DNA of 64,000 bases from Robiginitomaculum sp. (GCA_015485155.1 WFUF01000005.1:120072-184071); one strand, 5' to 3'. Positions 8,614 through 18,710 are shown, counted from the stretch's first letter. Numbers and translations are program-made. Notes: generated from the sequence alone by a model not told the origin.

Positions 8614-9837
8614 GTGTACCCACGTTACGTAGAAAAATCTATCCAGGAAGCGCTTGCCGACACGCCTGTCGTTTCACTGAATGGACCACGACAGTCAGGC
8701 AAAACAACATTGGTGCGCAAACTTGCGGGTAAGGACTGGAATTATATCACGCTGGACGATGCAACAGTCCTGGAAAGTGCAACAGCCGATCCTGCTGGCT
8801 TCATCCGTGGGCTAGACCATGCCATTATCGACGAAATTCAAAGGGCGCCTGAACTCCTACTCGCTATCAAACGCTCGGTCGATGAAGACCGCCGTCCGGG
8901 CAGGTTTCTGCTGACCGGATCAGCACATATCCTTACTATTCCCAAAGTCAGAGAGTCACTGGCAGGGCGGATGGAAGTGATTTCTCTTTACCCCTTATCC
9001 CATGCCGAGGTCACTGGTGTAGGCATGCCGACCTTTCTTGACAGCGCCTTTCGTGGCGAACAACCAAAGCCAGGTGAAAAAATAATTGGCGATGATCTGA
9101 TGAATATTGTGCTGGCCGGGGGCTATCCAGAAGCTCTGGCCAGAGCCAATGCAAAACGCAGACGCAACTGGTTTCATTCTTACCTTGATGCCCTCATCGA
9201 GCATGATGTGCGAGACATAGCCGCTGTCGAGAGAATTGGTGAGCTACGCAAACTCATCAATGTACTCGCCCAATTTTCTGGTCAACTCACCAATCTTTCC
9301 CAAATTGGTGGGCGGATCGATATCAACTACAAGACAGTTGATCGCTATATTACCGTTCTGGAGCAAATTTTTCTGATTCAACGGCTTCGCCCGTGGTTCA
9401 GAAACGAACTCAAGCGACTTGTCAAAACACCAAAGATACACTTCCTTGATGCTGGGCTTCTAGCCTCAATTAGAGGCTATGGAATAGACCGGCTACGCCA
9501 CAACCGGGCACCTTGGGGTGCAATTCTTGAAAGTTTTGTCTTTGCAGAACTGTTAAAACAGGTGTCTTGGTCTGATTCTAATATTTCCTTTTATCATTAT
9601 CGTGACAAAGATCAGATTGAAGTCGATATAGTATTGGAAAATGAAGCAGGCGACTTTATCGGAGTTGAGGTAAAAGGCGCGGCATCTGTCAAAGCCTCAG
9701 ACTTTAAGGGTCTAGAACGCCTCTCTCGCACCGCCCCAGAAAGCTTCAAACTAGGCATTGTGCTGTATGACGGCGATCAGGTACTTCCCTTCGGGACAAA
9801 CATGTTTGCAGCCCCGGTTTCATGCCTTTGGAAATAA
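8614..9837 (+). CDS. AAA ATPase with DUF4143 domain
   Basis: This 407-residue ATP-binding protein has a Walker A motif at residues 24-31 (GPRQSGKT), a Walker B motif near 70 (HAIIDEIQ) and a sensor-like LTGSAHIL near 105. The C-terminal half matches DUF4143, including the segment FYHYRDKDQIEVDIVLE, which resembles a nuclease-like fold (D-x-E and VEVKG further on). These ATPases are common on mobile elements and their role is not established. The GTG start has GAGGCGAG upstream. Tandem 22-bp repeats precede it. It is a single-gene unit. Confidence 0.9.
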   Translation: MYPRYVEKSIQEALADTPVVSLNGPRQSGKTTLVRKLAGKDWNYITLDDATVLESATADPAGFIRGLDHAIIDEIQRAPELLLAIKRSVDEDRRPGRFLLTGSAHILTIPKVRESLAGRMEVISLYPLSHAEVTGVGMPTFLDSAFRGEQPKPGEKIIGDDLMNIVLAGGYPEALARANAKRRRNWFHSYLDALIEHDVRDIAAVERIGELRKLINVLAQFSGQLTNLSQIGGRIDINYKTVDRYITVLEQIFLIQRLRPWFRNELKRLVKTPKIHFLDAGLLASIRGYGIDRLRHNRAPWGAILESFVFAELLKQVSWSDSNISFYHYRDKDQIEVDIVLENEAGDFIGVEVKGAASVKASDFKGLERLSRTAPESFKLGIVLYDGDQVLPFGTNMFAAPVSCLWK

Positions 9838-10212
9838 CGGTCGATCTGATCCCCGTAATCCTTTGGATATCTAAGATAGTAAAGACAGGACAGGCCAACA
9901 CAAGGTGCGCTGCTGCTTCGGATAACTCCAGCACCAAGCCCTGCAACTCAACGGCCAAAGGGCTTGGCAGCAGGGGTTCCATAAGAGTAATCGGTTCTTT
10001 TTGTTTCATTCTTTGCCGATCTGGTTGCCGGTTTAATTTATATGATTTTCAATATGGACGATTGAGCCCTTATTAAAATGGTACCTTCAGATGCCATTTT
10101 AGTCGATTAAGGAACCTCAAGCCCCCCTGACTTTCTCTAAATCAATGTGTTCAAAGGCGGATGCCATGCGGTGTCATATGCCATTTACAAACCTTCTTGA
10201 TGCTTAAAATTG
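9838..10212. other. Intergenic region between convergent genes, no gene seen
   Basis: This 375-bp stretch lies between the DUF4143 ATPase (plus) and the HEPN/zinc-ribbon gene (minus). Short ORFs exist on both strands but have no ribosome site or recognisable content. A weak stem, AAAATGG at 10075-10081 with CCATTTT at 10094-10100, may serve as a bidirectional terminator. Nothing else is supported. Confidence 0.4.
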
Positions 10213-11190
10213 TTATTCTTGCAAAATATTTTCTATACGATAATTACAACATGAACAAAATTTCGTATCAGTTTCACTTAAATTTATCTCTTCGAGGTTT
10301 AGCGAGTTGTCACATAAGCCATAAGATAATTTCTCGATGCAATGGCCACAAACAGCACATTTATTTTCAAAGTCTACATATGAATCATTTTCACATTCTG
10401 GACACGAAGAACAAGGGCCATCTTCTCCAGTCTCTTTTGCTCTCAAATGACTCTCAGACCACGTTGCTTCGCTTAAGGTATGCACAATTACTTGCTCTAT
10501 TTCAGGCTTCTCATTACAAGCCCTACAAATTAGTTTCATTTTTCCCTGGCTATTATTTTCAGAATTTTCTTGGGCAATTAATTTTGTATTGCACTTTGGA
10601 CAAACTAAGCCATATTTTTCAACAGTCGGGGAATAGAATTCAATCTTTTTGATTGTTTCACGGCAGGAACTCAGCTCTGCCTTATATAATTTCTCAAGTT
10701 TTAGCATAGACTTCCAAGTATCTCCTAATTCATCCGCAGGGGTAGTGTCCAAATGAATTCTGAGTAAATCAGTAATTACTGGAAGTGCATCAATAATTGC
10801 CTCTTCCAAGATATTTTTTGAACATTCTACATACTTGTGCTCAATATCATTTCGAATTTTTGCCAGTTTATCAATTGGGCCGCTGTCTATTTCCAAATCA
10901 AGGGTATTAAAACACTTATAAATACCATATCGATTGATCGTTGATCTACCATGGCTTTTAAATTTGATTATTCCATTATCCTGTTTAAAGGGCTTTATAT
11001 TTTTTGAAATAAGTAAATTCGGGTCATCTTCTGGTGACCATTTAACGAGAACAGCCTTTGCCAGAAGCAGCACTCCTGCATAGATATTCCTAACAGATGA
11101 TAATATTCGACGCTCATCCCTATCGCTATTTTCAAAGTCCTCAAAACCAATAATGATTGAGAAAATAGCATTCTTAAAAACTGTTTCCAC
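10213..11190 (-). CDS. HEPN-like protein with C-terminal zinc ribbons, candidate toxin
   Basis: This 325-residue protein starts at a GTG at 11190, chosen because AAGGAGGTGA stands just upstream; a longer frame to 11268 would run through the neighbouring gene. The N-terminal part resembles a HEPN domain: the helix VRNIYAGVLLLAKAVL (about 33-48) and R113-N-D-I-E-H118, an R-x4-H motif used by HEPN ribonucleases. The C-terminal third has CPKC, CRAC, CSSCPEC, CAVCGHC and CSCC, suggesting two or three zinc ribbons. It follows the XRE gene after 4 bp. The gene is clearly AT-rich compared with its partner. The function as an RNase or DNA/RNA-sensing toxin is inference. Confidence 0.7.
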   Translation of the reverse strand: METVFKNAIFSIIIGFEDFENSDRDERRILSSVRNIYAGVLLLAKAVLVKWSPEDDPNLLISKNIKPFKQDNGIIKFKSHGRSTINRYGIYKCFNTLDLEIDSGPIDKLAKIRNDIEHKYVECSKNILEEAIIDALPVITDLLRIHLDTTPADELGDTWKSMLKLEKLYKAELSSCRETIKKIEFYSPTVEKYGLVCPKCNTKLIAQENSENNSQGKMKLICRACNEKPEIEQVIVHTLSEATWSESHLRAKETGEDGPCSSCPECENDSYVDFENKCAVCGHCIEKLSYGLCDNSLNLEEINLSETDTKFCSCCNYRIENILQE

Positions 11191-11194
11191 CCCT

Positions 11195-11521
11195 TCACCT
11201 CCTTTTGCGTGAACTACGGATACGCTGTGGCAAACGCTCACCTTCCAATAATAAGCCTGTTGCATCATATTTTGGATCGGCGAGATCAGACAGGCGATCA
11301 GTCATCCCGAGCACAAAGAGCACAGTGGCGTACATACCAAGACCGACGCCCGGATCGCCCTTCTCAATCTTGTTCAGCGTCATGCGGCTCATGAGCGCCC
11401 TTTCGGCCATCACGGTGGTCGGAATGCGGCGGCGGCGGCGTGCATCACGAATATCCGCGCCCAGTTTTCTCAGGGCACGGCGAACCGGCATTGGAAGTTT
11501 CCCCTCAGGTTTCTTGCTCAT
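11195..11521 (-). CDS. XRE-family (HipB-like) transcriptional regulator
   Basis: This is a small helix-turn-helix protein of 108 residues from the ATG at 11521 (GGTGG upstream); an in-frame ATG at 11563 would give 122. The HTH covers roughly LGADIRDARRRR to MTLNKIEKGDPG. It resembles the XRE regulators that usually stand in front of HipA-type kinase toxins, but no hipA follows. Instead it is coupled (4-bp gap) to the HEPN/zinc-ribbon gene. An antitoxin or autorepressor role is likely by analogy with such pairs. A 10-bp inverted repeat surrounds the promoter. Confidence 0.82.
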   Translation of the reverse strand: MSKKPEGKLPMPVRRALRKLGADIRDARRRRRIPTTVMAERALMSRMTLNKIEKGDPGVGLGMYATVLFVLGMTDRLSDLADPKYDATGLLLEGERLPQRIRSSRKRR

Positions 11522-11576
11522 AATGTCCACCATACTATTCACTATCGCGATTATTGTATGCATTAATGGACATTAT
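11520..11576 (-). promoter_or_regulatory. Candidate operator/promoter of the XRE-HEPN pair
   Basis: A perfect 10-bp inverted repeat, ATAATGTCCA at 11520-11529 and TGGACATTAT at 11567-11576, brackets a minus-strand CATACAAT that could be the -10 element. One arm overlaps the presumed ribosome site and start of the XRE gene. This arrangement suits autorepression by an XRE dimer or tetramer. Confidence 0.55.
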
Positions 11577-11978
11577 TTCAAGTGCGGGTAGTGCGCGTTA
11601 ACCGTTGCTACAGGCTCAAAGCAAGCCTGGTTCAGCGTTAAACCCCAAAAAATTGCATATTTTCCCTCTTAACACCCGTTTTCTTGCATTGGGCGGCAAA
11701 TCAGCCATTCAAAACCCCGTTTTCTTATGAGCCCATTCCCAATTTTACGGGCACAGATTCCCAATTTCACTATATCTCGGAGCGGCAATAACAAGCTACC
11801 GCCTTGCCACCGATGATGAATTGGCCTGACCGACGGCACGACAGGTTCTAACAGCGTCATGACAAGCATTTTTCGACAGACACAATTCTGTCAATTGCTG
11901 AAACCAGAAAATTTCGCTAATATGCCGTTGTCCGTTTTTTCTTCTCTGCTCTTTTTCTTTACCCAGACGGAGGAAATC
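11577..11978. other. Intergenic region, no gene supported
   Basis: About 400 bp between the divergent XRE operator and the small HTH gene. ATG codons at 11859 and 11922 are in frame with the HTH gene, but the peptide they would add has no likeness to the family. A pair of similar words, CCCGTTTTCTT, recurs at about 11675 and 11718. I see no other feature. Confidence 0.35.
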
Positions 11979-12194
11979 CTGGTTGATTATAATGACCTAC
12001 GGACCGTAAAGCAGTTGGCGAAGGAAGCGCCATTTGTGACCGAAAGCACTATCAGGTGGTGGATATACCATGCAAACCGCAATGGTTTTGATGCTGTCCT
12101 GATTAAAATCGGCGGGCGGGTTTACATCGATAAAAACGCCTTCAACAAATGGCTGGAAGGCCAGCGCCTGGCCGCTTCTGGCGACGCTGCTTAA
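11979..12194 (+). CDS. Small AlpA/excisionase-like DNA-binding protein
   Basis: This protein of about 71 residues has the helix-turn-helix signature TVKQLAKEAP...STIRWWIYHANRNGFDAVLIKIGGRVYID. It is clearly related to the product of 30956-31189. Aligning the two places the start at 11979, where a CTG codon follows GGAGG by 5 bp; upstream ATG codons at 11859 and 11922 are alternatives. Such proteins act as excisionases or regulators of element genes. It is a monocistronic unit ending in a strong terminator. Confidence 0.75.
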   Translation: MVDYNDLRTVKQLAKEAPFVTESTIRWWIYHANRNGFDAVLIKIGGRVYIDKNAFNKWLEGQRLAASGDAA

Positions 12195-12216
12195 CACACA
12201 AGTCCTTTTGGACAGG

Positions 12217-12246
12217 AGCCCCGTCAGCAATGGCGGGGCTTTTTTA
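12217..12246 (+). terminator. Rho-independent terminator
   Basis: AGCCCCG at 12217-12223 pairs with CGGGGCT at 12234-12240 around a 10-nt loop, followed by TTTTTTAT. It ends the small HTH gene and also separates it from the convergent hsdR gene. Confidence 0.9.
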
Positions 12247-12274
12247 TAAACTCAATGAGAACTTTGAAATTTAA

Positions 12275-15200
12275 TTACCTAGTCCATTGGGAAGATAATG
12301 CTTCAGCCTGCTGTAAGACCGTTTGAATAGCAGCATCTTGCAAATCAGGTGGAAAGCCATGTCTGCGAAGTATCCGTTTAACCAACACCCGCATGCGTGC
12401 TCTGGCGCTGTCTCTGTGTGACCAGTCGACGGTGATATTGGATTTAAGACTGTTCAGCAATTCATGAGCAATCACTTTAAGCGAATCGTCACCCATGAGG
12501 TCAAGGGCACTTTTGTTTTCAGCCAGGGCATCGTAAAATGCGATTTCATCTGGCGATAAGCCTTCTTCTTCACCGCGCTTTCGTGCTTCCCTGATGTCTT
12601 TGGCCAAGTCGATCAGTTCCTGCAGCACCTCAACAGTACTAATGGCGTTGGTATGATACCGTGCAACGGCTTCCTGCAGACGCTCTGAGAAGCGTTTCGT
12701 TTCAACAACGTTACTCTGACTACGTGATCTGATTTCATCGTTGAGTAATTTTCTTAAAGCCTCAAGCGCCAGGTTTTTCTTGTCCATATGCTTAATTTCG
12801 GCCAGAAATTCATCAGAGAGGATCGATATATCTGGGGTCTGAAGGCCAGCCGCCTCCAGAATATCGACGATGCCGGTCGAAGCCACGGCCTGATCAATGA
12901 TTTGCCGCACTGCCAGTTCACGTTCGGCAGAAGTTTTGCCCGACCCTTCCGCAGATTTCGCCAAAGCAGCGCGTATGGTCTGAAAAAAGCCGACTTCATC
13001 ACGAATTGTGCGGGCTTCATCACTGGCTGAAGCCAGGGCAAAAGCCTTGGATAAGGCCAGCACCGCATCCTGATAGCGGCGATGGGCGCGCTTTTTGTCT
13101 TCTTCCTTCTTCTCTTTGGCTGCCCATTCTTGCTGTTTTGACAATATCCATTCTATGGCTTCTGCCATGATGCCGAGGCGCTCCTGCGGCGTGCCTTGAA
13201 GTCCGCGCAGATAATCAAACCCATGGAACATGGCTTTGACCACATCATATTTTTCCAGCATCATGGCAATGGCTTCGGCTTCATCAATGCCAGCCTGTCT
13301 CTGGTCCGAAGAGGAATATTGACCAAGGGCATTTTTAAGATTTTGGCCGATGCCGATATAATCGACCACAAGCCCTGCCGGTTTGTCCTTGAAAACCCGG
13401 TTCACGCGGGCAATTGCCTGCATCAGGCCGTGGCCGCGCATGGGCTTGTCCACATACATGGTATGCATGGAAGGCGCATCAAAGCCGGTCAGCCACATGT
13501 CGCGCACAATGACGAGCTTCAAGGGATCATTCGGGTCTTTGGCCCGCTTGGCCAACAGGTCACGCCTGGACTTGTTGCCAATATGGGATTGCCAGTCCTG
13601 CGGATCAGAAGCACTGCCGGTCATGACGACCTTGACCACACCCTGCTTGTCATCATCAGAATGCCACTCAGGGCGCAAGGCGATGATTTCCTTGTAAAGC
13701 TCTACGCAGATACGGCGGCTCATGCACACGATCATGGCCTTGCCATCCATGGCTGCCACACGGTCTTCAAAATGCTGAACCATGTCAGCGGCCACCATTT
13801 TGAGCCGTTTTTCAGCCCCGACCAGAGCCTCTACGGTTGCCCATTTCTGCTTGAGCTTTTCCTTGGCAGAAAGCGCTTCATCTTCTGTCAGTTCCTCAAT
13901 GGCTGCGTCCACACGGGGGATTTCCGCTGCTGGCAATTCGATGCGGGCCAGGCGGCTTTCATAATAGATCGGCACCGTCGCCCCGTCCTCAACGGCGCGT
14001 GTGATGTCGTAAATATCAACGTAATTGCCAAAGATAGCCGGGGTGTTCACATCATCGGCCTCAATCGGCGTGCCGGTAAAGCCAATAAACGAGGCATTCG
14101 GCAAAGCATCTCTTAGATATTTGGCAAAGCCATAGGCAATCTTGCCGCTTTTTTTGTTCAGTTTGGCCTTGAAGCCATACTGGCTGCGGTGTGCTTCATC
14201 AGCAATGACCACGACATTGCGCCGGTCGCTCAGAAGCGGGTATGCCTCTTCCCCGGAAGCAGGGGAGAATTTTTGCATGGTCGTGAAAATCACCCCGCCC
14301 GATGCCCGGTTCAGTTGTTCCTGCAAATCCTCGCGACTCTCTGCCTGCACCGGTGTTTGCCGGATTAAACCCTTGCACATGGAAAAGGTGGAAAAGAGCT
14401 GATCGTCCAGATCATTGCGGTCAGTAATGACGACAATGGTCGGGTTTTCCATTTCCGGACGCCTGACCAGTTGCCCGGCATAAAACGCCATGAGCAGGCT
14501 CTTGCCGGAGCCTTGTGTATGCCAGATCACGCCAATGCGCCGGTCGCCCTCCGGGTGCTGCGCGGCTGAAGGCAAATCGAAACTTTCCGGGTCTTCTCGC
14601 AGACCTCCCGAAGCATCTTTGGCGGGGGGCATGGCGCGCAATGTGGCGGCCACGGCCCGCCGGGTCGCATGGTATTGGTGGTAACCCGCCACAATCTTGA
14701 TCAGGCCCGTCTCGCTTTTTCCGAATACGGTAAAGTCGCGGACAAGCTCCAAAAAGCGGTGTTTTTCAAACACACCCTCAATCAGCACCTCCATTTCAGG
14801 GCTGCCCTTGGGGGCAATCGTTTCGCCGTCCTTGGTGCGCCAAGGCATAAAGCGCTCTTCATTGGCTGAGAGCGAGCCGACCCGTGCCATCAGCCCGTCC
14901 GATGTCACCAGAACCGCATTGGTACGAAACAGGGAAGGTATCTGGTTCTTGTAGGTCTGAAGCTGGTTATAGGCACTCGACAAGGTGGCGCTGGCCGTAC
15001 CTGGGTTCTTCAGCTCGATCACCCCAAACGGCAAGCCATTAACGAACACCACAACATCCGGGCGGCGGTTAATACCGTTCTCGATAACGGTAAACTGGTT
15101 GAGAACCAGCCAGTCATTGGCCTGTGGATTGTCAAAATCAATCAGGCGCACGCTATCTCCGCGAATGGTGCCATCCTCGGCATAAAACTCGACCTTCACC

Positions 15201-15487
15201 CCCTCAATGAGCGCACGATGCAAGCGGCGGTTTTCTTCCAGCAAATTGTTTGAGGCCGAAGCGATCACCTTCTTGAACGCATCTTCGCGGGCCTCTGCCG
15301 GAATATGCGGGTTCAGCCGCGCAATCGCCGCCTCAAGCCGTGCTGACAGTATCGTGTCCGCATAAGCCTCACGCTCCGGTGCCGACCCGTCTGGCCCGGC
15401 CACCTCTTCGGCAATAAAGGCATAACCCAAATCCTTAAATTGCCCAATCAAGGCCTGTTCGATGTCGTCTTCTGAGATGAAGGGCAT
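12275..15487 (-). CDS. hsdR: HsdR, type I restriction enzyme endonuclease/translocase subunit
   Basis: This 1070-residue motor and nuclease subunit is intact. The N-terminal PD-(D/E)xK nuclease shows [10 protein letters not shown]...GVIELKNPG (about 135-160). Helicase motifs follow: [10 protein letters not shown] (about 325); [10 protein letters not shown] (about 430); III, FTGTP (about 475); [10 protein letters not shown] (about 690). With HsdM and HsdS it would cut unmodified DNA after ATP-driven translocation. It is the last gene of a nine-gene minus-strand operon; the stop of the preceding gene and this start share a base (TAATG). hsdR is separated from hsdS by five extra genes, which is unusual. 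Confidence 0.96.
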   Translation of the reverse strand: MPFISEDDIEQALIGQFKDLGYAFIAEEVAGPDGSAPEREAYADTILSARLEAAIARLNPHIPAEAREDAFKKVIASASNNLLEENRRLHRALIEGVKVEFYAEDGTIRGDSVRLIDFDNPQANDWLVLNQFTVIENGINRRPDVVVFVNGLPFGVIELKNPGTASATLSSAYNQLQTYKNQIPSLFRTNAVLVTSDGLMARVGSLSANEERFMPWRTKDGETIAPKGSPEMEVLIEGVFEKHRFLELVRDFTVFGKSETGLIKIVAGYHQYHATRRAVAATLRAMPPAKDASGGLREDPESFDLPSAAQHPEGDRRIGVIWHTQGSGKSLLMAFYAGQLVRRPEMENPTIVVITDRNDLDDQLFSTFSMCKGLIRQTPVQAESREDLQEQLNRASGGVIFTTMQKFSPASGEEAYPLLSDRRNVVVIADEAHRSQYGFKAKLNKKSGKIAYGFAKYLRDALPNASFIGFTGTPIEADDVNTPAIFGNYVDIYDITRAVEDGATVPIYYESRLARIELPAAEIPRVDAAIEELTEDEALSAKEKLKQKWATVEALVGAEKRLKMVAADMVQHFEDRVAAMDGKAMIVCMSRRICVELYKEIIALRPEWHSDDDKQGVVKVVMTGSASDPQDWQSHIGNKSRRDLLAKRAKDPNDPLKLVIVRDMWLTGFDAPSMHTMYVDKPMRGHGLMQAIARVNRVFKDKPAGLVVDYIGIGQNLKNALGQYSSSDQRQAGIDEAEAIAMMLEKYDVVKAMFHGFDYLRGLQGTPQERLGIMAEAIEWILSKQQEWAAKEKKEEDKKRAHRRYQDAVLALSKAFALASASDEARTIRDEVGFFQTIRAALAKSAEGSGKTSAERELAVRQIIDQAVASTGIVDILEAAGLQTPDISILSDEFLAEIKHMDKKNLALEALRKLLNDEIRSRSQSNVVETKRFSERLQEAVARYHTNAISTVEVLQELIDLAKDIREARKRGEEEGLSPDEIAFYDALAENKSALDLMGDDSLKVIAHELLNSLKSNITVDWSHRDSARARMRVLVKRILRRHGFPPDLQDAAIQTVLQQAEALSSQWTR

Positions 15488-16230
15488 TAGGCAGTCTCCT
15501 CTTCCAGGTTTGAGGGAGAAGCATCATTAGCCTCACGGCAAATGCTTTGAGCTGATTTGTAGGCTTCCCGGTCAACACCGAACAGCAACATTGATGGGGA
15601 AACAGCTAGTTCGATTTCTTCTTTGTTCGGCAGTCTGACTGTAATCAACAGCCCCCCTTCCTCATCTGATTGTGCTTCAAGGCCACAGTGCGATTCGATC
15701 AAACTGTTACTGTCAGAAAATCTATCATACGGTTCCAACGTCAGGACGGGGTCGGGTTCTTGTTCCAAATATGCTTCATGCAAATATGTAATGATCGCAT
15801 CAGCTGCCAGAACAGCCGAACGGCGGTGATGAACTGCGAGTTTCCTGATAAAACCATCCTTTCCGTGACTAACCGTACCAGCGTTATTGCGTAATTCACC
15901 CAAAGTGGCGGTCAATTTATGATATTGCGAAACTAGTTTCTTGAAAGAATTGTCTCGCACTTCGGATAGCTCCAACACTCGAACCGCTGCAGTAAGCCAT
16001 TCGCTGAAACTGGGGTTAGTTGCAGAAGGGGTATGCGGGCGAGCCGGATCATCAAGATTAGATAAGACGACACGACAAGCACATTCCACAAGTCCTTTGG
16101 CAGCGTCTATACAAGCATCGCTGTCATTGTCGAATTCGCTTTCCATTGTGGCAAAGGTCTGCTGCAACATTGGCGCATGGGACCAATGGGTGCAAAAATC
16201 ACGGATACCGGGATACCAGTCAACGCTCAT
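15487..16230 (-). CDS. Abortive-infection family protein (Abi C-terminal domain)
   Basis: In this 247-residue soluble protein the middle contains [14 protein letters not shown] (R114 to H122). This is the RN...SHG signature of the Abi C-terminal domain, related to HEPN ribonuclease motifs. The N-terminal third is helical with a conserved cysteine pair. Its start directly abuts the preceding stop (TAGATG) and its stop overlaps hsdR. The position inside an RM operon supports an anti-phage role, for example suicide when restriction fails. The nuclease activity is inferred only. Confidence 0.8.
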   Translation of the reverse strand: MSVDWYPGIRDFCTHWSHAPMLQQTFATMESEFDNDSDACIDAAKGLVECACRVVLSNLDDPARPHTPSATNPSFSEWLTAAVRVLELSEVRDNSFKKLVSQYHKLTATLGELRNNAGTVSHGKDGFIRKLAVHHRRSAVLAADAIITYLHEAYLEQEPDPVLTLEPYDRFSDSNSLIESHCGLEAQSDEEGGLLITVRLPNKEEIELAVSPSMLLFGVDREAYKSAQSICREANDASPSNLEEETA

Positions 16231-17877
16231 CTAGTACACGCCCCTTACCCAAGACAGTTTCACACTGAACCCTCTTGATTCCAAGGCTCTTACCTTGTCC
16301 TCTAGAACCATTTTTGATAAGAAAGTTAGTCGGTTGACAGTCTTGTCATTTATTATGAGATAGTGGACGCAAGAATTATCCATCTCATCTGATAACTTTT
16401 GTTGCCCGTCAGGAATGTGGGCATTTACCTTGCCGGCATACTCGCCCTTAAACTCTGCATATGATCTTGCCGACACAAAACCTTGATTGAACAGATGACT
16501 TAAGGCAGAGGCTCCATAATTATATTTCACGTGAAAGAAACTTTTGTCCGCAGGGGTTAGGACATCGCAAACTTCAAACCTATCTTCATACAGGTTGATT
16601 TGCCGCTTGCCCTCATCAAATAGAACACCGCCGAGATGATTGCAGAGTTTTGAATTAAAAATATTTTCCTTGTTGATTTTATGATTTTGGCCTGCCTGTT
16701 GGATGGCTGCAATTTCTGTTTTGGTTTGGCATTTAACCACATCTGGAACCTGAAATTCTTCATCAATAACGGCATCAACTTTGTTTGTGATACGTTCGTA
16801 CCTGTCCTTTGCAATCTCGAACCATTCGCCGTGTGAAAGGATATAGTTTGTACCGTTATGTTCTATTTCCCCATAAAGGCACTCAAAAACGCTCCACTCT
16901 TTGATTTTCCTGTCGTCTTCATCAAGAACCAGAATGAAATCGTTTTCCAAGTCTTGCTTTTGCGGATTGGTCACCAGTTGCAAATAGCTGCCAAGGGATA
17001 GCTCATCACTCTCTGCGTCGCCGTTGGGTGTTTCAATTTTAAATTTAGATACAAGGCTAAGATCAAAGTCTATTTCGGGCTCAAACAAAAAGAAGGAATC
17101 TGTTGAGTTCACTAACTGGTTAGGCAGCTCTGAATCCAGTGATTGGGCTTCTATTTCGTTCAAGGGGTACAACCCTTTGAATAATTGCTTTACGTCGTCT
17201 TTTGTAACCGCGTTATATATATCGAGAAGCTTCTGCAGCTTTACTGGCAGGTGCTGAAGGCACGGAATTTCGGCCTCATCAAAAACAAACAGGACATTGA
17301 GGGAGCCGTATTTCCCGATAATCCGGCGAATATCATCCGAGTCGCGATTAAATACGGCAAGTTCCCGTAAGGCCTCATTGTCTTCCATGGTCAGAAAAAG
17401 CTGCGCATTGGATATGTCGGCACCATATTGTCGTTGTTTGTTGACCGGGTTGGTTTCATTCACCCTGCTATTGGCGCTCTTGAGCGTCGAGTTTTCTTCT
17501 CCGTTAAGAAACCTGTTGGCGGTATAGATTCCAAAATTACGATCAATCGCATCCCGCTGCACATTGAACCGGCCCATCGTGCCAAAATTGATAGCAAACA
17601 CACGCGCATCCACCATGATGAAAAGTGTTGCACCAGACGTTTGACTCCACGGAAACATGTCCGAGATGTCGAGCCCACCGATCTTGTTTTGAAACTCCTT
17701 TACCCAGTCAGGTTGTTTCCTTTGTCCGAACTTTTTGTAGAAGATTGCTTTCGTCTCGCCTTCCTCAATCTGCGTCGCGGCATCAGTTGAGTAGCCCTCA
17801 ATGAAGTTCTCAGGTTCTCCCAGTTTCATGCCGTCTTTTAGCAGCATAACGTTCAATCTTATTTTCTTTTTTGTCAT
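16231..17877 (-). CDS. TIGR04141/DUF6119-type sporadically distributed protein
   Basis: This protein has about 548 residues from the ATG at 17877, which follows GGAG and overlaps the upstream stop (ATGA); a longer reading to 17928 lacks support. It looks like the sporadically distributed TIGR04141 (DUF6119) family, with a beta-rich N-terminus (KKIRLNVMLLKDG), the segment FIMVDARVFAINFGTMGRF near 95 and a C-terminal KLSWVRGVY. The family is scattered among mobile and defence islands and its biochemical role is unknown to me. Here it is embedded between abortive-infection-like genes. Confidence 0.72.
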   Translation of the reverse strand: MTKKKIRLNVMLLKDGMKLGEPENFIEGYSTDAATQIEEGETKAIFYKKFGQRKQPDWVKEFQNKIGGLDISDMFPWSQTSGATLFIMVDARVFAINFGTMGRFNVQRDAIDRNFGIYTANRFLNGEENSTLKSANSRVNETNPVNKQRQYGADISNAQLFLTMEDNEALRELAVFNRDSDDIRRIIGKYGSLNVLFVFDEAEIPCLQHLPVKLQKLLDIYNAVTKDDVKQLFKGLYPLNEIEAQSLDSELPNQLVNSTDSFFLFEPEIDFDLSLVSKFKIETPNGDAESDELSLGSYLQLVTNPQKQDLENDFILVLDEDDRKIKEWSVFECLYGEIEHNGTNYILSHGEWFEIAKDRYERITNKVDAVIDEEFQVPDVVKCQTKTEIAAIQQAGQNHKINKENIFNSKLCNHLGGVLFDEGKRQINLYEDRFEVCDVLTPADKSFFHVKYNYGASALSHLFNQGFVSARSYAEFKGEYAGKVNAHIPDGQQKLSDEMDNSCVHYLIINDKTVNRLTFLSKMVLEDKVRALESRGFSVKLSWVRGVY

Positions 17878-18710
17878 TTTCGCTCCCCCGCCAGGCTTGC
17901 CAACGCGGCCTTCAAAACCTGAAAGCAAACTTTTGCTGTGTGTTCATCAGGCGTAAAACCAGAGACCATTTGTTGGTATGGATGGATATAGTTTCTGAAG
18001 TCCCGCAGGCCGTGGCCGAACTTTTTAACATCCAGTTTGAGCAATTCAATTTCACAAGCAACGTCAATAAACTGAGCAAGGTTCCAGCATTGAAATTGCC
18101 GTACTAAACCATTTTTATCTTTTGGACTTGCATGCGCCTTGTTGAATTTGGCGGGGTTATTCTGGGCTGTGCCAAGCAATACACCTTCGAGAACACTTCC
18201 ACATAGAAAAATTACGGACAGATAAGCTTTTGCTCGTAGTGCAAGTCGGGCTTCATCCACTCTGGCCTTAATAATGATGGCTACTTGTGGCTCAATCGGC
18301 AGCTTGTGAAGATTGGGAATAGTAAATTCCTGATCCAGAAAACTTGATTCTGTTGGAGCGGCGGAGCTATTTTTGTTGCCGGATAATCTGGAAATTATTT
18401 CACGGCTTTTTTTAAGAATTTTATCGTTTTTCTGATGATCATTTAGCTCGCAATTTGCTTCATAAGAATCCAGCATTTCAGTAAGGACCTTTGAAACTAG
18501 CTGGTTGGATTCCTGCTCCCAAAATGCGCGTAATTTCTTTGCTTTTGATGTTCCGTAGGTCTGGTATTTTTGGCCATGAATATTGATTTTGTGACGCTTG
18601 AAGAATTCCCCAAAAGTGGCGTCAGTGAAATCCAAGACAAACCCCGGCTTCTCAGCCGGAACCAATATTTTTTCTAGGTAACGTTTATCTATGTCAGTCA
18701 GACTGCTCAT
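17874..18710 (-). CDS. AbiJ-like protein with C-terminal HEPN-like domain
   Basis: The N-terminal domain of this 278-residue protein (about 5-75) has the pattern DKRYLEKIL...DFTDATFGEFF...YQTYGTSKAKKLRAFW, which I associate with AbiJ-type N-terminal domains. The C-terminal half (about 155-275) looks like a HEPN/DUF4145 bundle with RDFRNYIHPY, an R...H motif typical of HEPN ribonucleases. Starts and stops overlap neighbours by 4 bp on both sides. It is probably an abortive-infection effector, but the exact family assignment is uncertain. Confidence 0.7.
   Translation of the reverse strand: MSSLTDIDKRYLEKILVPAEKPGFVLDFTDATFGEFFKRHKINIHGQKYQTYGTSKAKKLRAFWEQESNQLVSKVLTEMLDSYEANCELNDHQKNDKILKKSREIISRLSGNKNSSAAPTESSFLDQEFTIPNLHKLPIEPQVAIIIKARVDEARLALRAKAYLSVIFLCGSVLEGVLLGTAQNNPAKFNKAHASPKDKNGLVRQFQCWNLAQFIDVACEIELLKLDVKKFGHGLRDFRNYIHPYQQMVSGFTPDEHTAKVCFQVLKAALASLAGERK

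Noticed and set aside
9746..10076. Short ORFs on both strands after the DUF4143 gene
   Set aside because: No ribosome sites, no motif, and part overlaps the end of the ATPase gene.
10161..10652. 163-codon plus-strand ORF
   Set aside because: Antisense shadow of the HEPN/zinc-ribbon gene; His/Cys content mirrors the cysteine codons of the real gene.
13196..14116. 306-codon plus-strand ORF
   Set aside because: Lies wholly antisense inside the intact hsdR helicase region; no ribosome site or family likeness.
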